Source: Clostridium sp031626875
Lineage (GTDB): Bacteria > Bacillota > Clostridia > Clostridiales > Clostridiaceae
Assembly: GCF_031626875.1 (NCBI RefSeq)
Contig: NZ_JANDMF010000026.1
Span: forward strand, 1 to 64,000
DNA: 64,000 nt
Direction of reading: 5' to 3'
Below the pieces are notes generated by a model. It worked only from the letters and a program-made list of their open reading frames with translations, was not told where the DNA came from and searched no databases. Both the position numbers and the translations under genes were made by a program. The stretch's first letter is position 1, and every line of letters starts with the position of its first letter. This document shows positions 15,903-24,226 of this stretch, in pieces.

Positions 15903-17480
15903 ATGAATATAAATTTGGATTATTTAAAAATTGAAGGATATAATAATTTATACAGAAATGCAAGTGTGGCAGATTTGATTAAAAGCGCTATTAATAGAGG
16001 GGAAGGAATTCTTTCTGACAAAGGAGCTTTGGTAGTTAATACAGGAAAGTATACAGGAAGATCTCCTAAAGATAGGTTCATTGTAAATGATGATAATACA
16101 AGGGAGATTGTAAATTGGGGAAAAGGATGTTTGCCTATAGAAAAAGAAGTTTTTGATAAACTTTATGATAAAGTAATGAAATATATGAAACAAAAAGATT
16201 TGTTTGTATTCGATGGTTTTGTTGGAGCTTCAGATAAATACGCAATGCCTATAAGAGTGATATGTGAATGTGCTTACCAGGCTGTGTTTTCAACACAAAT
16301 GTTTAGAAGACTTGAAGAAGAAAAGCTCGAAAATCATTCTCCAGAATTTAATATAATTTCAGTTCCTGGATTTAAAGCTGATGGAAAGGAAGATGGAATA
16401 AATTCTGAAGCGTTTATATTAATAAATTTTTCTGAAAAAATAATACTCATAGGTGGTACTGCTTATTCAGGTGAAATAAAAAAATCTGTATTTTCAGCAA
16501 TGAATTTCTTGTTACCTCAAAAAGAAGTGTTGCCTATGCACTGCTCAGCTAATAAGGGTGAAGATGGACAAACAGTAGTGTTTTTCGGATTGTCAGGTAC
16601 TGGCAAAACAACTTTGTCTACAGATTCAGAAAGAAAACTTATAGGTGATGATGAACATGGTTGGTGTGATGAAGGAGTATTCAATTTTGAAGGCGGATGT
16701 TATGCTAAAACTATAGGGCTTGATAAAGAAAAAGAAAAAGAAATATATAATGCAATAAAGTTTGGAGCTGTACTTGAAAATATTGTAATAGATAAAAATG
16801 GAGTGCCAGATTATAATGACTCAAGTTTGACTGAAAATACAAGAACAGCTTATCCTATAGAACATATAGAGAATATTGAAGTTAGTGGAAGTGGGGAAAA
16901 TCCAAGTAAAATAATCTTTTTGACAGCAGATGCATTTGGGATTATGCCTCCTGTAAGTAAATTATCTAAAGAAGCTGCTATGTATCATTTTATGTCTGGA
17001 TATACAAGTAAAGTAGCTGGTACTGAAAGGGGCATAACAGAACCAGAAACTACATTTTCAGCCTGTTTTGGTGAACCGTTTATGCTTTTAAATCCAGTTG
17101 TATATACTGAAATGCTTGGTGAAAAAATAAATAAATATAATACAGAGGTATATCTTGTGAATACGGGCTGGATAGGTGGAGCGTATGGTAATGGAAGTAG
17201 AATTAATTTGAAATATACAAGAGCTATGGTTAGAGGAATAATTTCAGGAGAACTTAGTGAAGTGGAATATTATCAGCATTCTATATTTAATTTGATGATA
17301 CCAAAACAATGTTCTGGTGTTCCTAATGAAATTTTAAATCCAAGAGAATTATGGGAAGATAAAAATGAATATGATAAGAAAGCTATAGAATTAGCAGAAA
17401 AATTTGAGGAGAATTTTGAAAAGTTTAATAATGTACCAAAAGAAATTTTAGAAGCAGGATTGAATAAAGTTTGCATATAA
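15903..17480 (+). CDS. pckA: Phosphoenolpyruvate carboxykinase (ATP)
   Basis: This 525-residue ATP-type PEP carboxykinase interconverts oxaloacetate and ATP with PEP, CO2 and ADP. It contains NTGKYTGRSPKDRFIV at the N terminus, the kinase-1a P-loop GLSGTGKTTLS (about residue 229), the metal site GDDEHGW, and TSKVAGTERG further on. The neighbouring transporter and citrate lyase suggest it either draws PEP from citrate-derived oxaloacetate or recovers ATP in reverse. It lies 59 bases after the transporter gene and shares its promoter. It ends at a bidirectional terminator facing the SorC regulator. Confidence 0.95.
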   Translation: MNINLDYLKIEGYNNLYRNASVADLIKSAINRGEGILSDKGALVVNTGKYTGRSPKDRFIVNDDNTREIVNWGKGCLPIEKEVFDKLYDKVMKYMKQKDLFVFDGFVGASDKYAMPIRVICECAYQAVFSTQMFRRLEEEKLENHSPEFNIISVPGFKADGKEDGINSEAFILINFSEKIILIGGTAYSGEIKKSVFSAMNFLLPQKEVLPMHCSANKGEDGQTVVFFGLSGTGKTTLSTDSERKLIGDDEHGWCDEGVFNFEGGCYAKTIGLDKEKEKEIYNAIKFGAVLENIVIDKNGVPDYNDSSLTENTRTAYPIEHIENIEVSGSGENPSKIIFLTADAFGIMPPVSKLSKEAAMYHFMSGYTSKVAGTERGITEPETTFSACFGEPFMLLNPVVYTEMLGEKINKYNTEVYLVNTGWIGGAYGNGSRINLKYTRAMVRGIISGELSEVEYYQHSIFNLMIPKQCSGVPNEILNPRELWEDKNEYDKKAIELAEKFEENFEKFNNVPKEILEAGLNKVCI

Positions 17481-17537
17481 AATTGATGTAAGTTATGGTT
17501 TAAAATAGACTAAATCAAGTGAAATAAAAAAGAACAT

Positions 17538-17592
17538 ATAAACAGAGAAGTTGATGAAGAATATGATTTCATTAGTTTCTCTGTTTTTTATG
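17538..17592. terminator. Bidirectional terminator between pckA and the SorC regulator
   Basis: AACAGAGAA (17541-17549) pairs with TTTCTCTGTT (17576-17585), with A-rich sequence before and six T after, so it can end both convergent transcripts. Confidence 0.8.
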
Positions 17593-17607
17593 TGCTTTAA
17601 TGAAAAA

Positions 17608-18597
17608 TTAATTGTTGCTATTAATTTGTGCTAGGGATAAAACTTTTGAAGCGGTATCGTCATCAGTGATAAGTACATTGATGTATTTGCCTCTAAGTGC
17701 ACCTAAAATCGCTTCAGCTTTAAATTTTCCAGCAGCTACACCTATTACATAATTAGTAGCACGTATTGTGTCCAAATCTATGCCTACAATTTTTGAATTA
17801 ACATCGATAACAGCTTCTTGACCAGAATTGTCATATAAACGAGCAAACGCACAACCTACAGCTTTTGAAGTGAGTGAATTGTTATTGTGTTGTTCAGAGA
17901 ACACATATTTTGACCATAATGTAGAAGCGAATGCAGCATCTACGGTTCCTATACCTGTGAGTATTATATCAGCTTTGTTAGCCAAAAAAAGAGTGTCGTT
18001 AATAACTGGTTCTTGCATTAATGCTTTTCTGGCGTAGTCATTATCTATGTATAAAGGAGCATAAAGGTATTTATATTTTCCTCCATAAGAATTTGCAAAT
18101 TTACGTATAAGCTCTGGTGAATCAATTGAAGGATCATCTTTGGCTGCAGCTCCCATAACTTGAACTACTGTTATTGGTAACTTGTTCTTGGGCTTAAGAC
18201 GTTTAACTACATTAGAGATGGTTTTTCCCCAAAGAACTCCAATTATTGAGTTTTCTGTTATTATTGAATCTAAGTATTCTGCTCCTAGTTTTGCAAGTGA
18301 TGACAAAGTTTCTTCAAGTGGAAGAGATTTGTTATCTAAAACAATGACGTGCTTTAAATCAAAATTATCTTTTAATAAATTTTCTAGTTTATTTATTCTA
18401 GTATGGGGTTTGTTTATAGTTATTTCAACAACATTTTGGTTACGAGCTTCTTGTAATAGTTTGGAAATTTTAAAACGTGAAGTTGAAAATTTATTTGCTA
18501 TTTCAGATTGAGTCATATTTAATTCATAGTACATATTGGAGAGTTCTGCGAGAAAATTTAATTTTTCTGTTTCGTTCATCTTTTCATAATCGTACAT
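17608..18597 (-). CDS. SorC/CitI-family transcriptional regulator of the cit genes
   Basis: This 329-residue protein is of the SorC family, with an N-terminal helix-turn-helix (about residues 10-55; LNMTQSEIANKFSTSRFKIS) and a C-terminal sugar-binding-like effector domain (about 65-320; GVLWGKTISNVV and DIILTGIGTVDA). SorC-type CitI proteins activate citrate genes in lactic acid bacteria. The two 29-bp inverted repeats upstream of the transporter and malic enzyme genes are the natural targets. Six bases separate its ATG from the right end of an IS607 element, and no good Shine-Dalgarno remains. The insertion may therefore have removed its own promoter or ribosome binding site; Met-7 (MNETEKLNFL) is a possible alternative start. 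Confidence 0.85.
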   Translation of the reverse strand: MYDYEKMNETEKLNFLAELSNMYYELNMTQSEIANKFSTSRFKISKLLQEARNQNVVEITINKPHTRINKLENLLKDNFDLKHVIVLDNKSLPLEETLSSLAKLGAEYLDSIITENSIIGVLWGKTISNVVKRLKPKNKLPITVVQVMGAAAKDDPSIDSPELIRKFANSYGGKYKYLYAPLYIDNDYARKALMQEPVINDTLFLANKADIILTGIGTVDAAFASTLWSKYVFSEQHNNNSLTSKAVGCAFARLYDNSGQEAVIDVNSKIVGIDLDTIRATNYVIGVAAGKFKAEAILGALRGKYINVLITDDDTASKVLSLAQINSNN

Positions 18598-18603
18598 AAA
18601 ATA

Positions 18604-18813
18604 CCGTTGCCAAAAACTTATAAAAATCTATAAATCTTGTTTAATTCCTTATTCAACGTGTCCGATTTTGCTATAAAGCTACTTTCGTTTGATATAACAC
18701 TAGGTAAACCACAAAGTGATTCACTTAAAAGCAGAGCTTTTAGTTCTCTACTTTTCCAAAGGCGTAAATTCCCATACAACGCATGGTACATATTAGCTGC
18801 ATCTTTTAAGTGA
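18604..18813 (-). ncRNA. IS607 right end / predicted TnpB guide RNA region, copy 1
   Basis: About 210 bases follow the tnpB stop. They match the end of copy 2 on both sides of a block of about 60 bases present only here. In IS605/IS607 elements this region yields the guide RNA of TnpB, whose guide is the flank directly beyond the right end. Here that flank is the start of the SorC gene. The RNA itself is inferred from family knowledge. Confidence 0.45.
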
Positions 18814-19932
18814 TTACATTGCTAATTTATATCGTGAAAGATTCAAGCTTGCTTGGAAATCTCTATCTATAATATTTCCACATTCACATTTATAAACTCT
18901 ATCTGAAAGTTTTAAATCTTTCTTTATAGCTCCACAACATGAACATAATTTAGACGATGGATACCATTTATCAGCTTCTACAAACTCAATATTATTAAAC
19001 TCACATTTGTATTGCATTTGTCTTTTGAACTCGTATAACCCTTGCTTTGCAATAGCTTTTGACAAATGTTTGTTCTTCATCATTCCTTTAATATTAAGTG
19101 TTTCCATAACAACTCTTGACGGCTTGGATTTCACTATCTTATTCGTTGCTTGGTGACTATGATTACTTCTTATATTTGATAATCTTCTATGAAGTAATTT
19201 AATTTGCTCTTCGATCTTTATAATATTACTTGTTTTGACAAACTTACTCCCTTCTTTATTTTTTAGGTATTTGCGAGATACCCTACGTTGTAATCTACGT
19301 AGCCTTTTTTCAAGTTGTTTTACAACTCTTGCTTTATTAATATTTTTAAAGGTCATTCCATTGGAGCATATAGCTAAATCTTTGATTCCTACATCAATTC
19401 CTATGCTCTCATTTGTTAATTCTACTATTGGGTGTTCTTTTTCAATTCCAACTGATATAAACCAATACTTTCCATCAAAACTTACTCTTGGATTAGTATA
19501 CTTACAATTCATAGGTATTGAATTTTTCTTTATATTTATCCAACCAACTTTTTCTACTAATACTGTATTTTCTTTAACTTTTAGCTTAATATTATCATTA
19601 TAAAATGATGGTTTTGACTTTCTTCTGCTCTTAAATCTTGGCTTATCAGCTATTCCTTTAAAAAAGGTTTTATAAGCATTGCAAGCGTCTTTGACAGCCT
19701 GTTTTGCCACATTGTTAGATACTTCATTAAGCCATTTAAGTTCTGTTTGCTTTAATATAGTTAATTCTTTTCTTAAATCATTATCGGAAATAAACTTACC
19801 ACCAGTTTTATAATTTTCTTCTTGCTTTGCAAGTGTCCAGTTATAAATAAATCTCGCTGTGCCAACTGATTGCCATAGTTTTTGTTCCTGTTCTTTAGTT
19901 GGATATAATCTAACTTTATTCCCTAGTATCAT
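18814..19932 (-). CDS. tnpB: TnpB RNA-guided nuclease of IS607 element, copy 1
   Basis: This 372-residue TnpB (OrfB/Cas12-ancestor family) appears intact. The RuvC-like catalytic acids are in GIDVGIKDLAICS (Asp about 180), VMETLNIKGM (Glu about 276) and DRDFQASLNL (Asp about 356). The zinc ribbon runs CSCCGAIKKD to YKCECGN. It begins with MILGNKVRLYPTKEQEQKLW. By eye it differs from the copy at 37384 at roughly twenty positions, so the two are relatives, not fresh duplicates. With tnpA destroyed next to it, it is an orphan that still looks catalytically competent. Confidence 0.9.
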   Translation of the reverse strand: MILGNKVRLYPTKEQEQKLWQSVGTARFIYNWTLAKQEENYKTGGKFISDNDLRKELTILKQTELKWLNEVSNNVAKQAVKDACNAYKTFFKGIADKPRFKSRRKSKPSFYNDNIKLKVKENTVLVEKVGWINIKKNSIPMNCKYTNPRVSFDGKYWFISVGIEKEHPIVELTNESIGIDVGIKDLAICSNGMTFKNINKARVVKQLEKRLRRLQRRVSRKYLKNKEGSKFVKTSNIIKIEEQIKLLHRRLSNIRSNHSHQATNKIVKSKPSRVVMETLNIKGMMKNKHLSKAIAKQGLYEFKRQMQYKCEFNNIEFVEADKWYPSSKLCSCCGAIKKDLKLSDRVYKCECGNIIDRDFQASLNLSRYKLAM

Positions 19933-19946
19933 TCTCTAACAACTCC

Positions 19947-20180
19947 TTAATCATCTTTTTGTTTATGAGAACTAACTCTACAATATCCAATTACTTTTTT
20001 GGTCTTAGTTTCAATACCTTTAATTCCTAAAAAATGATTAAGTTGCCCTTGAGAGTAATATCTTGTACCACCATCAGTTATGTGTTGTGGTATGAAAGAA
20101 CCTTTCTTATGCCAATCTCTCAAGGTTTGAGGAGTCTTGCCTATTAATTCGGCAAATTCTCCTATTGAATAATATTTCAT
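19947..20180 (-). pseudogene. tnpA: IS607 serine recombinase TnpA, truncated by internal deletion
   Basis: Only 77 residues remain of a protein of about 204. They cover the MerR-like DNA-binding part (KYYSIGEFAELIGKTPQTLR) and the first residues of the resolvase domain with its Ser (GYCRVSSHKQ), then a stop. Compared with copy 2, 356 bases are missing between two AAGATGA repeats (copy 2 positions 37003-37009 and 37359-37365). The shift in frame creates the stop right after HKQKDD. No active transposase can be made from it. Confidence 0.9.
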
Positions 20181-20278
20181 TAATTATCACCTCAATATAG
20201 GTATAAGAAATTATATGATGTTATTATTCAAAAATAAAAAACAACGTTAATTATAATGTAAGTTTTTTGTTTTTTCAA

Positions 20279-20330
20279 GTTATATTTGAAAAGCTTGGCG
20301 ATTGGTTATGTTTGAAAATATTGGTGATTG
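20279..20330. repeat. Tandem 26-bp direct repeat upstream of the citM promoter
   Basis: Two adjacent 26-bp units (20279-20304 and 20305-20330) share 22 positions; each starts GTTAT, contains TTTGAAAA and ends GATTG. They lie about 310 bases upstream of cit operator 2. No other copy was noticed in the window. The rest of the 20181-20640 gap is A/T-rich with no ORF or structure recognised. Confidence 0.6.
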
Positions 20331-20640
20331 GAAGCGAGAAAAAATCTTTTTTTAAATTGCTTTTGAATTGTGACAATCTTGATTAGCTGTAAAATTACAA
20401 AAAGAGTTTTTGTTCAAAAATACATATATGTATATATCTGATTAAGAAAGTATAAATGAATAGCCAATGGGTTTGTGTATAATGTTGGAACAATAATGAG
20501 ATTTATAAAAGGGTTGGAAAATATGCCACAAATGTTAAAGTGACAAACAAAAGTTAAAAGATATAAAAAATAAAAGTGTAAAAGAGAAAAGTTAAAGTAT
20601 AATAGTGTGGTTTTGTTGATGAAATGTTATTTGTTGTTTT

Positions 20641-20669
20641 AACATTTGTTAAAAATATAAACAAATGTT
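20641..20669. promoter_or_regulatory. Putative CitI/SorC operator 2
   Basis: AACATTTGTT (20641-20650), a 9-base spacer and AACAAATGTT (20660-20669) have the same arms and spacing as the site at 14254-14282. The repeat touches the -35 box of the citM promoter. Confidence 0.8.
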
Positions 20670-20698
20670 TTGACACAGAACCAAAAAACTGGTAGTAT
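20670..20698 (+). promoter_or_regulatory. Promoter of the citM-citCDEFX operon
   Basis: TTGACA (20670-20675), a 17-base spacer and TAGTAT (20693-20698). The arrangement relative to the operator is identical to that at 14283-14311. Confidence 0.8.
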
Positions 20699-20734
20699 AT
20701 AAATATAAAGGAAGTAAAGTGGAGGCGAAAAGTT

Positions 20735-21916
20735 GTGAATGTAAGGGAAGAGTCTTTAAAATTACATAGAGAAAAAAGAGGAAAATTAGAAGTTGTTGGT
20801 ACCATGCCTGTTACAAATGGCACAGACTTAGCATTAGCTTATACTCCAGGGGTGGCTGAACCTTGTTTGGAAATAGCTAAAAATAAAAATAATGCATATC
20901 AGTATACAATTAAAGGAAAAACTGTTGCTGTAATAACAAATGGAACTGCAGTTCTTGGTTTGGGAAACATCGGCCCAGAAGCAGGATTGCCTGTGGTAGA
21001 AGGTAAAGCATTATTATTGAAGAAATTTGGGGAGGTTGATGCAATTCCAATTAGTTTGGATTCTGTGGATCCTGATGACATAGTGAATACTATAAAAAAT
21101 ATTTCGCCCGGCTTTGGGGGAATACATTTAGAAGATATAAAAGCACCAGAGTGTTTTTATATTGAAGAAAAATTAAAAGAGTTGTTAGATATACCAGTGT
21201 ATCATGATGATCAACATGGTACTGCAATTGCAGTATTAGCAGGTTTATATAATTCTTTAAAATTAGTTAAAAAAAATATGCAAGAAATAAAGGTTGTTAT
21301 AAATGGTGCAGGAGCAGCTGGTATTGCTGTAGCTAAGCTTTTAATGTCAGCAGGAGTTAAACATATAGTTCTATGTGATATAAATGGAGCTCTTATTGAA
21401 GGAGATAAAACTTTAAATAAAGCACAAATGAAAATGGCACAAATAACTAACAGAGAATTTGAAAAAGGTTCTTTAGAAGATGTAATTAAAAATAAGGATG
21501 TGTTCATAGGAGTTTCAGATGGAAGTGTATTAACAAGCAATATGGTTTCATCTATGAATAAAGATAGTATTATTTTTGCATTAGCCAATCCTGTGCCAGA
21601 AATAATGCCAGATGAGGCAAAGGCTGGTGGAGCGAAGATAGTTGCTACAGGAAGATCAGACTTTCCAAATCAGATTAATAATGTGCTAGTCTTTCCAGGC
21701 ATATTCAATGGAGCTTTAAAGGTTAGGGTAAAAGATATATGTGATGAAATGAAAGTTGCAGCTGCAAAGGGAATTGCAGATTTAATTTCAGATGATGAGT
21801 TAACAAAAGATTACATAGTACCTAGTGTTTTTGATAACGGCGTATGTGAAGCTGTTTCAAAAGCAGTAATAGATATAGCTGAAAAACGAGGTTTGTCTAG
21901 AGAATATTTAATATGA
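20735..21916 (+). CDS. NAD(P)-dependent malic enzyme / CitM-type oxaloacetate decarboxylase
   Basis: This 393-residue malic enzyme family protein has the N-terminal substrate region (YTPGVAEPC, GLGNIGPEAGLPVVEGK), the metal site HLEDIKAPECF with HDDQHGTAIA, and a Rossmann motif NGAGAAGIAVAKLL. In Lactococcus and Weissella a protein of this family inside the cit cluster (CitM) is a soluble oxaloacetate decarboxylase making pyruvate. Its position as first gene before citC supports that role here, although ordinary malic enzyme activity is equally compatible with the sequence. It starts at GTG 20735 after GGAGG (20721-20725). Confidence 0.88.
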   Translation: MNVREESLKLHREKRGKLEVVGTMPVTNGTDLALAYTPGVAEPCLEIAKNKNNAYQYTIKGKTVAVITNGTAVLGLGNIGPEAGLPVVEGKALLLKKFGEVDAIPISLDSVDPDDIVNTIKNISPGFGGIHLEDIKAPECFYIEEKLKELLDIPVYHDDQHGTAIAVLAGLYNSLKLVKKNMQEIKVVINGAGAAGIAVAKLLMSAGVKHIVLCDINGALIEGDKTLNKAQMKMAQITNREFEKGSLEDVIKNKDVFIGVSDGSVLTSNMVSSMNKDSIIFALANPVPEIMPDEAKAGGAKIVATGRSDFPNQINNVLVFPGIFNGALKVRVKDICDEMKVAAAKGIADLISDDELTKDYIVPSVFDNGVCEAVSKAVIDIAEKRGLSREYLI

Positions 21917-21963
21917 AGTGAAGCAAAGAAGATTATTATGTATTAAACAAGGAAGTGATATTT

Positions 21964-22989
21964 ATGGAATATCTTAACTTGAATGAAATGATCATTGAAG
22001 ATATAAATTCAAAGGAGTTAGATAAGGTTAGGGATTTCCTTAAGCATCAGGATTTAAGATTTGATGAAAATGTAGAGTATACAGTTGCTATATATAATGA
22101 AGAAAAAATTGTTGGGACAGGTTCTTTTGATGGAAAAATACTAAAATGTATAGCAGTAGATGACAACTATAAAGGAATGGGAATTTCTAATAAGATAGTA
22201 TCAGATTTAATAAGTGAACAATATAGAAGAGGAAGTACACAATTATTTGTTTATACTAAACCTAAAAATCAGTTGATTTTTAAAGAGTTGAGTTTTTATA
22301 AAATTGCAGAAGTACCTGATAAAGTTATCTTGCTTGAAAATAATTCCTTTGGAATAAGCGAGTTTGTAGAAGAAATAAGAAAGAAGAAAGTTAATGGTAA
22401 TATAATTTCTAGTGTGGTTGTAAATTGCAATCCATTTACTTTAGGACATAAATATTTAATAGATAAAGCTTCAAAAGAAAGTGATGTAGTTCATGTTTTT
22501 GTAGTTTCAGAGGATAGATCCATTTTTCCAGCAGAAGTAAGATATAAGATGGTCAAGGAAGGAATTAGCCATTTAAATAATATTGTACTACATAAAGGTG
22601 GAGATTATATTATATCAAATGCCACTTTTCCATCATATTTTATAAAAAAAGCAGATGATGCTGTAAAAAGTCATACATTATTAGATATTGAAATTTTTAA
22701 AAAATATGTAGTACCTGCTTTAGGTATAAATAGAAGATATATAGGAGAGGAACCAATGTGTCAGGTAACCAAAACTTATAATGATACCATGAAAGAAATG
22801 TTACCTTGCTGTGGTGTAGATGTTATTGAAGTGCCAAGAGTTGTTTTAGGTGGAGATGTAACAAGTGCATCAAGGGTTAGAGAATTAATTAAAGAAGAAA
22901 AGTTTGCAGGAGTTAAAAAGTTGGTTCCAGAGATAATATATAAATTTTTAATATCTACTGAAGCTAAAGAGATAATTAATAAAATCTAA
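21964..22989 (+). CDS. citC: [Citrate (pro-3S)-lyase] ligase CitC
   Basis: CitC acetylates the thiol of the citrate lyase acyl carrier protein with acetate and ATP, switching the enzyme on. The protein of about 341 residues has an N-terminal GNAT-like half (IAVDDNYKGMGISNKI) and a C-terminal nucleotidyltransferase half with NCNPFTLGHKYLID (HxGH-type) and the SASRVRELIKE segment. ATG 21964 with AAGGAAGTGA upstream is preferred to GTG 21955, which lies inside that site. It is 47 bases after the malic enzyme gene and 38 before citD. Confidence 0.92.
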   Translation: MEYLNLNEMIIEDINSKELDKVRDFLKHQDLRFDENVEYTVAIYNEEKIVGTGSFDGKILKCIAVDDNYKGMGISNKIVSDLISEQYRRGSTQLFVYTKPKNQLIFKELSFYKIAEVPDKVILLENNSFGISEFVEEIRKKKVNGNIISSVVVNCNPFTLGHKYLIDKASKESDVVHVFVVSEDRSIFPAEVRYKMVKEGISHLNNIVLHKGGDYIISNATFPSYFIKKADDAVKSHTLLDIEIFKKYVVPALGINRRYIGEEPMCQVTKTYNDTMKEMLPCCGVDVIEVPRVVLGGDVTSASRVRELIKEEKFAGVKKLVPEIIYKFLISTEAKEIINKI

Positions 22990-23027
22990 AATTAATATAT
23001 AGAAATAAAAATAGTAGGAGGCCAATT

Positions 23028-23324
23028 ATGGAAATTAAGAAAACAGTTATGGCTGGAACATTAGAATCTAGTGATGTTACTGTGGTAATAGAGCCAAACA
23101 AAGAAAAAGAAGTGGCTATAAAATTAAAAAGTTCTGTAGAAAAGCAATTTGGTGATCAAATAAGAAAAGTTATTTTAGAGACCTTAAAAGAGCTGAATGT
23201 TGAAAGTGCAATTGTTCGTGTTGAGGATAAAGGAGCATTAGATTGTGTTATAAAGGCAAGAGTACAGACAGCAGTTTTAAGAGCAGCAGAAGAAACTCGC
23301 TTTAATTGGGGAGGTAAAAAATAA
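23028..23324 (+). CDS. citD: Citrate lyase acyl carrier protein (gamma subunit) CitD
   Basis: This 98-residue carrier protein bears the 2'-(5''-phosphoribosyl)-3'-dephospho-CoA group on Ser-14, within AGTLESSDV. The C-terminal DKGALDCVIKARVQTAVLRA is typical. Its TAA stop shares one base with the citE start, so the two are translationally coupled. Confidence 0.95.
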   Translation: MEIKKTVMAGTLESSDVTVVIEPNKEKEVAIKLKSSVEKQFGDQIRKVILETLKELNVESAIVRVEDKGALDCVIKARVQTAVLRAAEETRFNWGGKK

Positions 23325-24226
23325 TGTACAAGTTAAGAAGAACAATGATGTATATACCAGGAAATAACCCAGGAATGATTAAAGATGGGCATATATATGG
23401 AGCAGACTCAATAATGTTTGACTTAGAAGATTCTGTATCACTAAATGAAAAAGATGCTGCTAGGTTTTTAGTATATAATGCATTAAAAACTATAGACTAT
23501 GAAGGTGTGGAAACAGTAGTAAGAATAAATGGTTTAGATACACCTTTTGGAATGGAAGATTTAGAAGCTATAGTAAGAGCACAGCCAAATGTTATTAGAC
23601 TTCCAAAGACAGAATGTGCCCAAGATGTTATAGATGTAGAAAATGAAATAGCAAGAATAGAAAAAGAAGCTGGAATACCAGTAGGAAAGACAAAAATGAT
23701 GGCAGCTGTTGAAGGAGCATTGGGAGTATTAAATGCATATGAAATAGCAAAATCTAGTACAAGACTTATGGGTATTGCAATTGGTGCAGAGGATTATGTA
23801 ACTGATCTTAAAACTACTCGTTCACCAGAAGGAATAGAACTTTTAGCAGGAAGAAGTCAAATAATACTTGCAGCAAGAGCAGCAGGAATATATGCTTTTG
23901 ATACAGTGTATTCAGATGTAAATAATGAAGAAGGCTTTGAAAATGAAGTGAAATTAATTAAGCAATTAGGATTTGACGGAAAATCAGTAATTAATCCAAG
24001 ACAAATAGGACCAGTACATGAAATTTATACTCCATCGGAAAAAGAAATAAATAAGTCAATAAGAGTAATTAGAGCAGCAGAAGAAGCTAAAAAGAGAGGC
24101 TCAGGAGTAGTATCTCTAGATGGGAAAATGGTAGACAAGCCAATAATAGAAAGAGCTCAAAGGGCACTTATGCTAGCTGAAGCAGCAGGAGTATATTCAA
24201 ATGAAGGAGGGGACGAAATTGCTTAA
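23324..24226 (+). CDS. citE: Citrate lyase beta subunit (citryl-ACP lyase) CitE
   Basis: This 300-residue TIM-barrel HpcH/HpaI-family protein splits citryl-ACP to oxaloacetate and acetyl-ACP. Visible motifs are RRTMMYIPGNNPGM at the N terminus, the metal-binding FDLEDSVS, the conserved VRINGLDTPFG, MAAVEGALGVLNAYEIA and GIAIGAEDYVTDL. It overlaps citD by one base and citF by eight. Confidence 0.95.
   Translation: MYKLRRTMMYIPGNNPGMIKDGHIYGADSIMFDLEDSVSLNEKDAARFLVYNALKTIDYEGVETVVRINGLDTPFGMEDLEAIVRAQPNVIRLPKTECAQDVIDVENEIARIEKEAGIPVGKTKMMAAVEGALGVLNAYEIAKSSTRLMGIAIGAEDYVTDLKTTRSPEGIELLAGRSQIILAARAAGIYAFDTVYSDVNNEEGFENEVKLIKQLGFDGKSVINPRQIGPVHEIYTPSEKEINKSIRVIRAAEEAKKRGSGVVSLDGKMVDKPIIERAQRALMLAEAAGVYSNEGGDEIA

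Larger units (their letters stand above)
18604..20180 (-). mobile_element. IS607-family element, copy 1, with defective tnpA
   Basis: Serine-recombinase tnpA and tnpB lie in the usual order on the minus strand. The right end can be placed at GGCAACGG (reading minus; boundary near 18604) by comparison with copy 2 at 38657, beyond which the flanks differ. The tnpA has suffered an internal deletion. The left-end motif seen before copy 2 is not recognisable upstream of 20180, so the element's left boundary is uncertain. It lies between the cit regulator and the citM promoter. Confidence 0.8.

Noticed and set aside
20554..20823. Minus-strand 89-codon frame over the citM promoter
   Set aside because: Low-complexity Phe/Thr-rich translation that runs across cit operator 2 and its promoter. 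No Shine-Dalgarno and no family resemblance.
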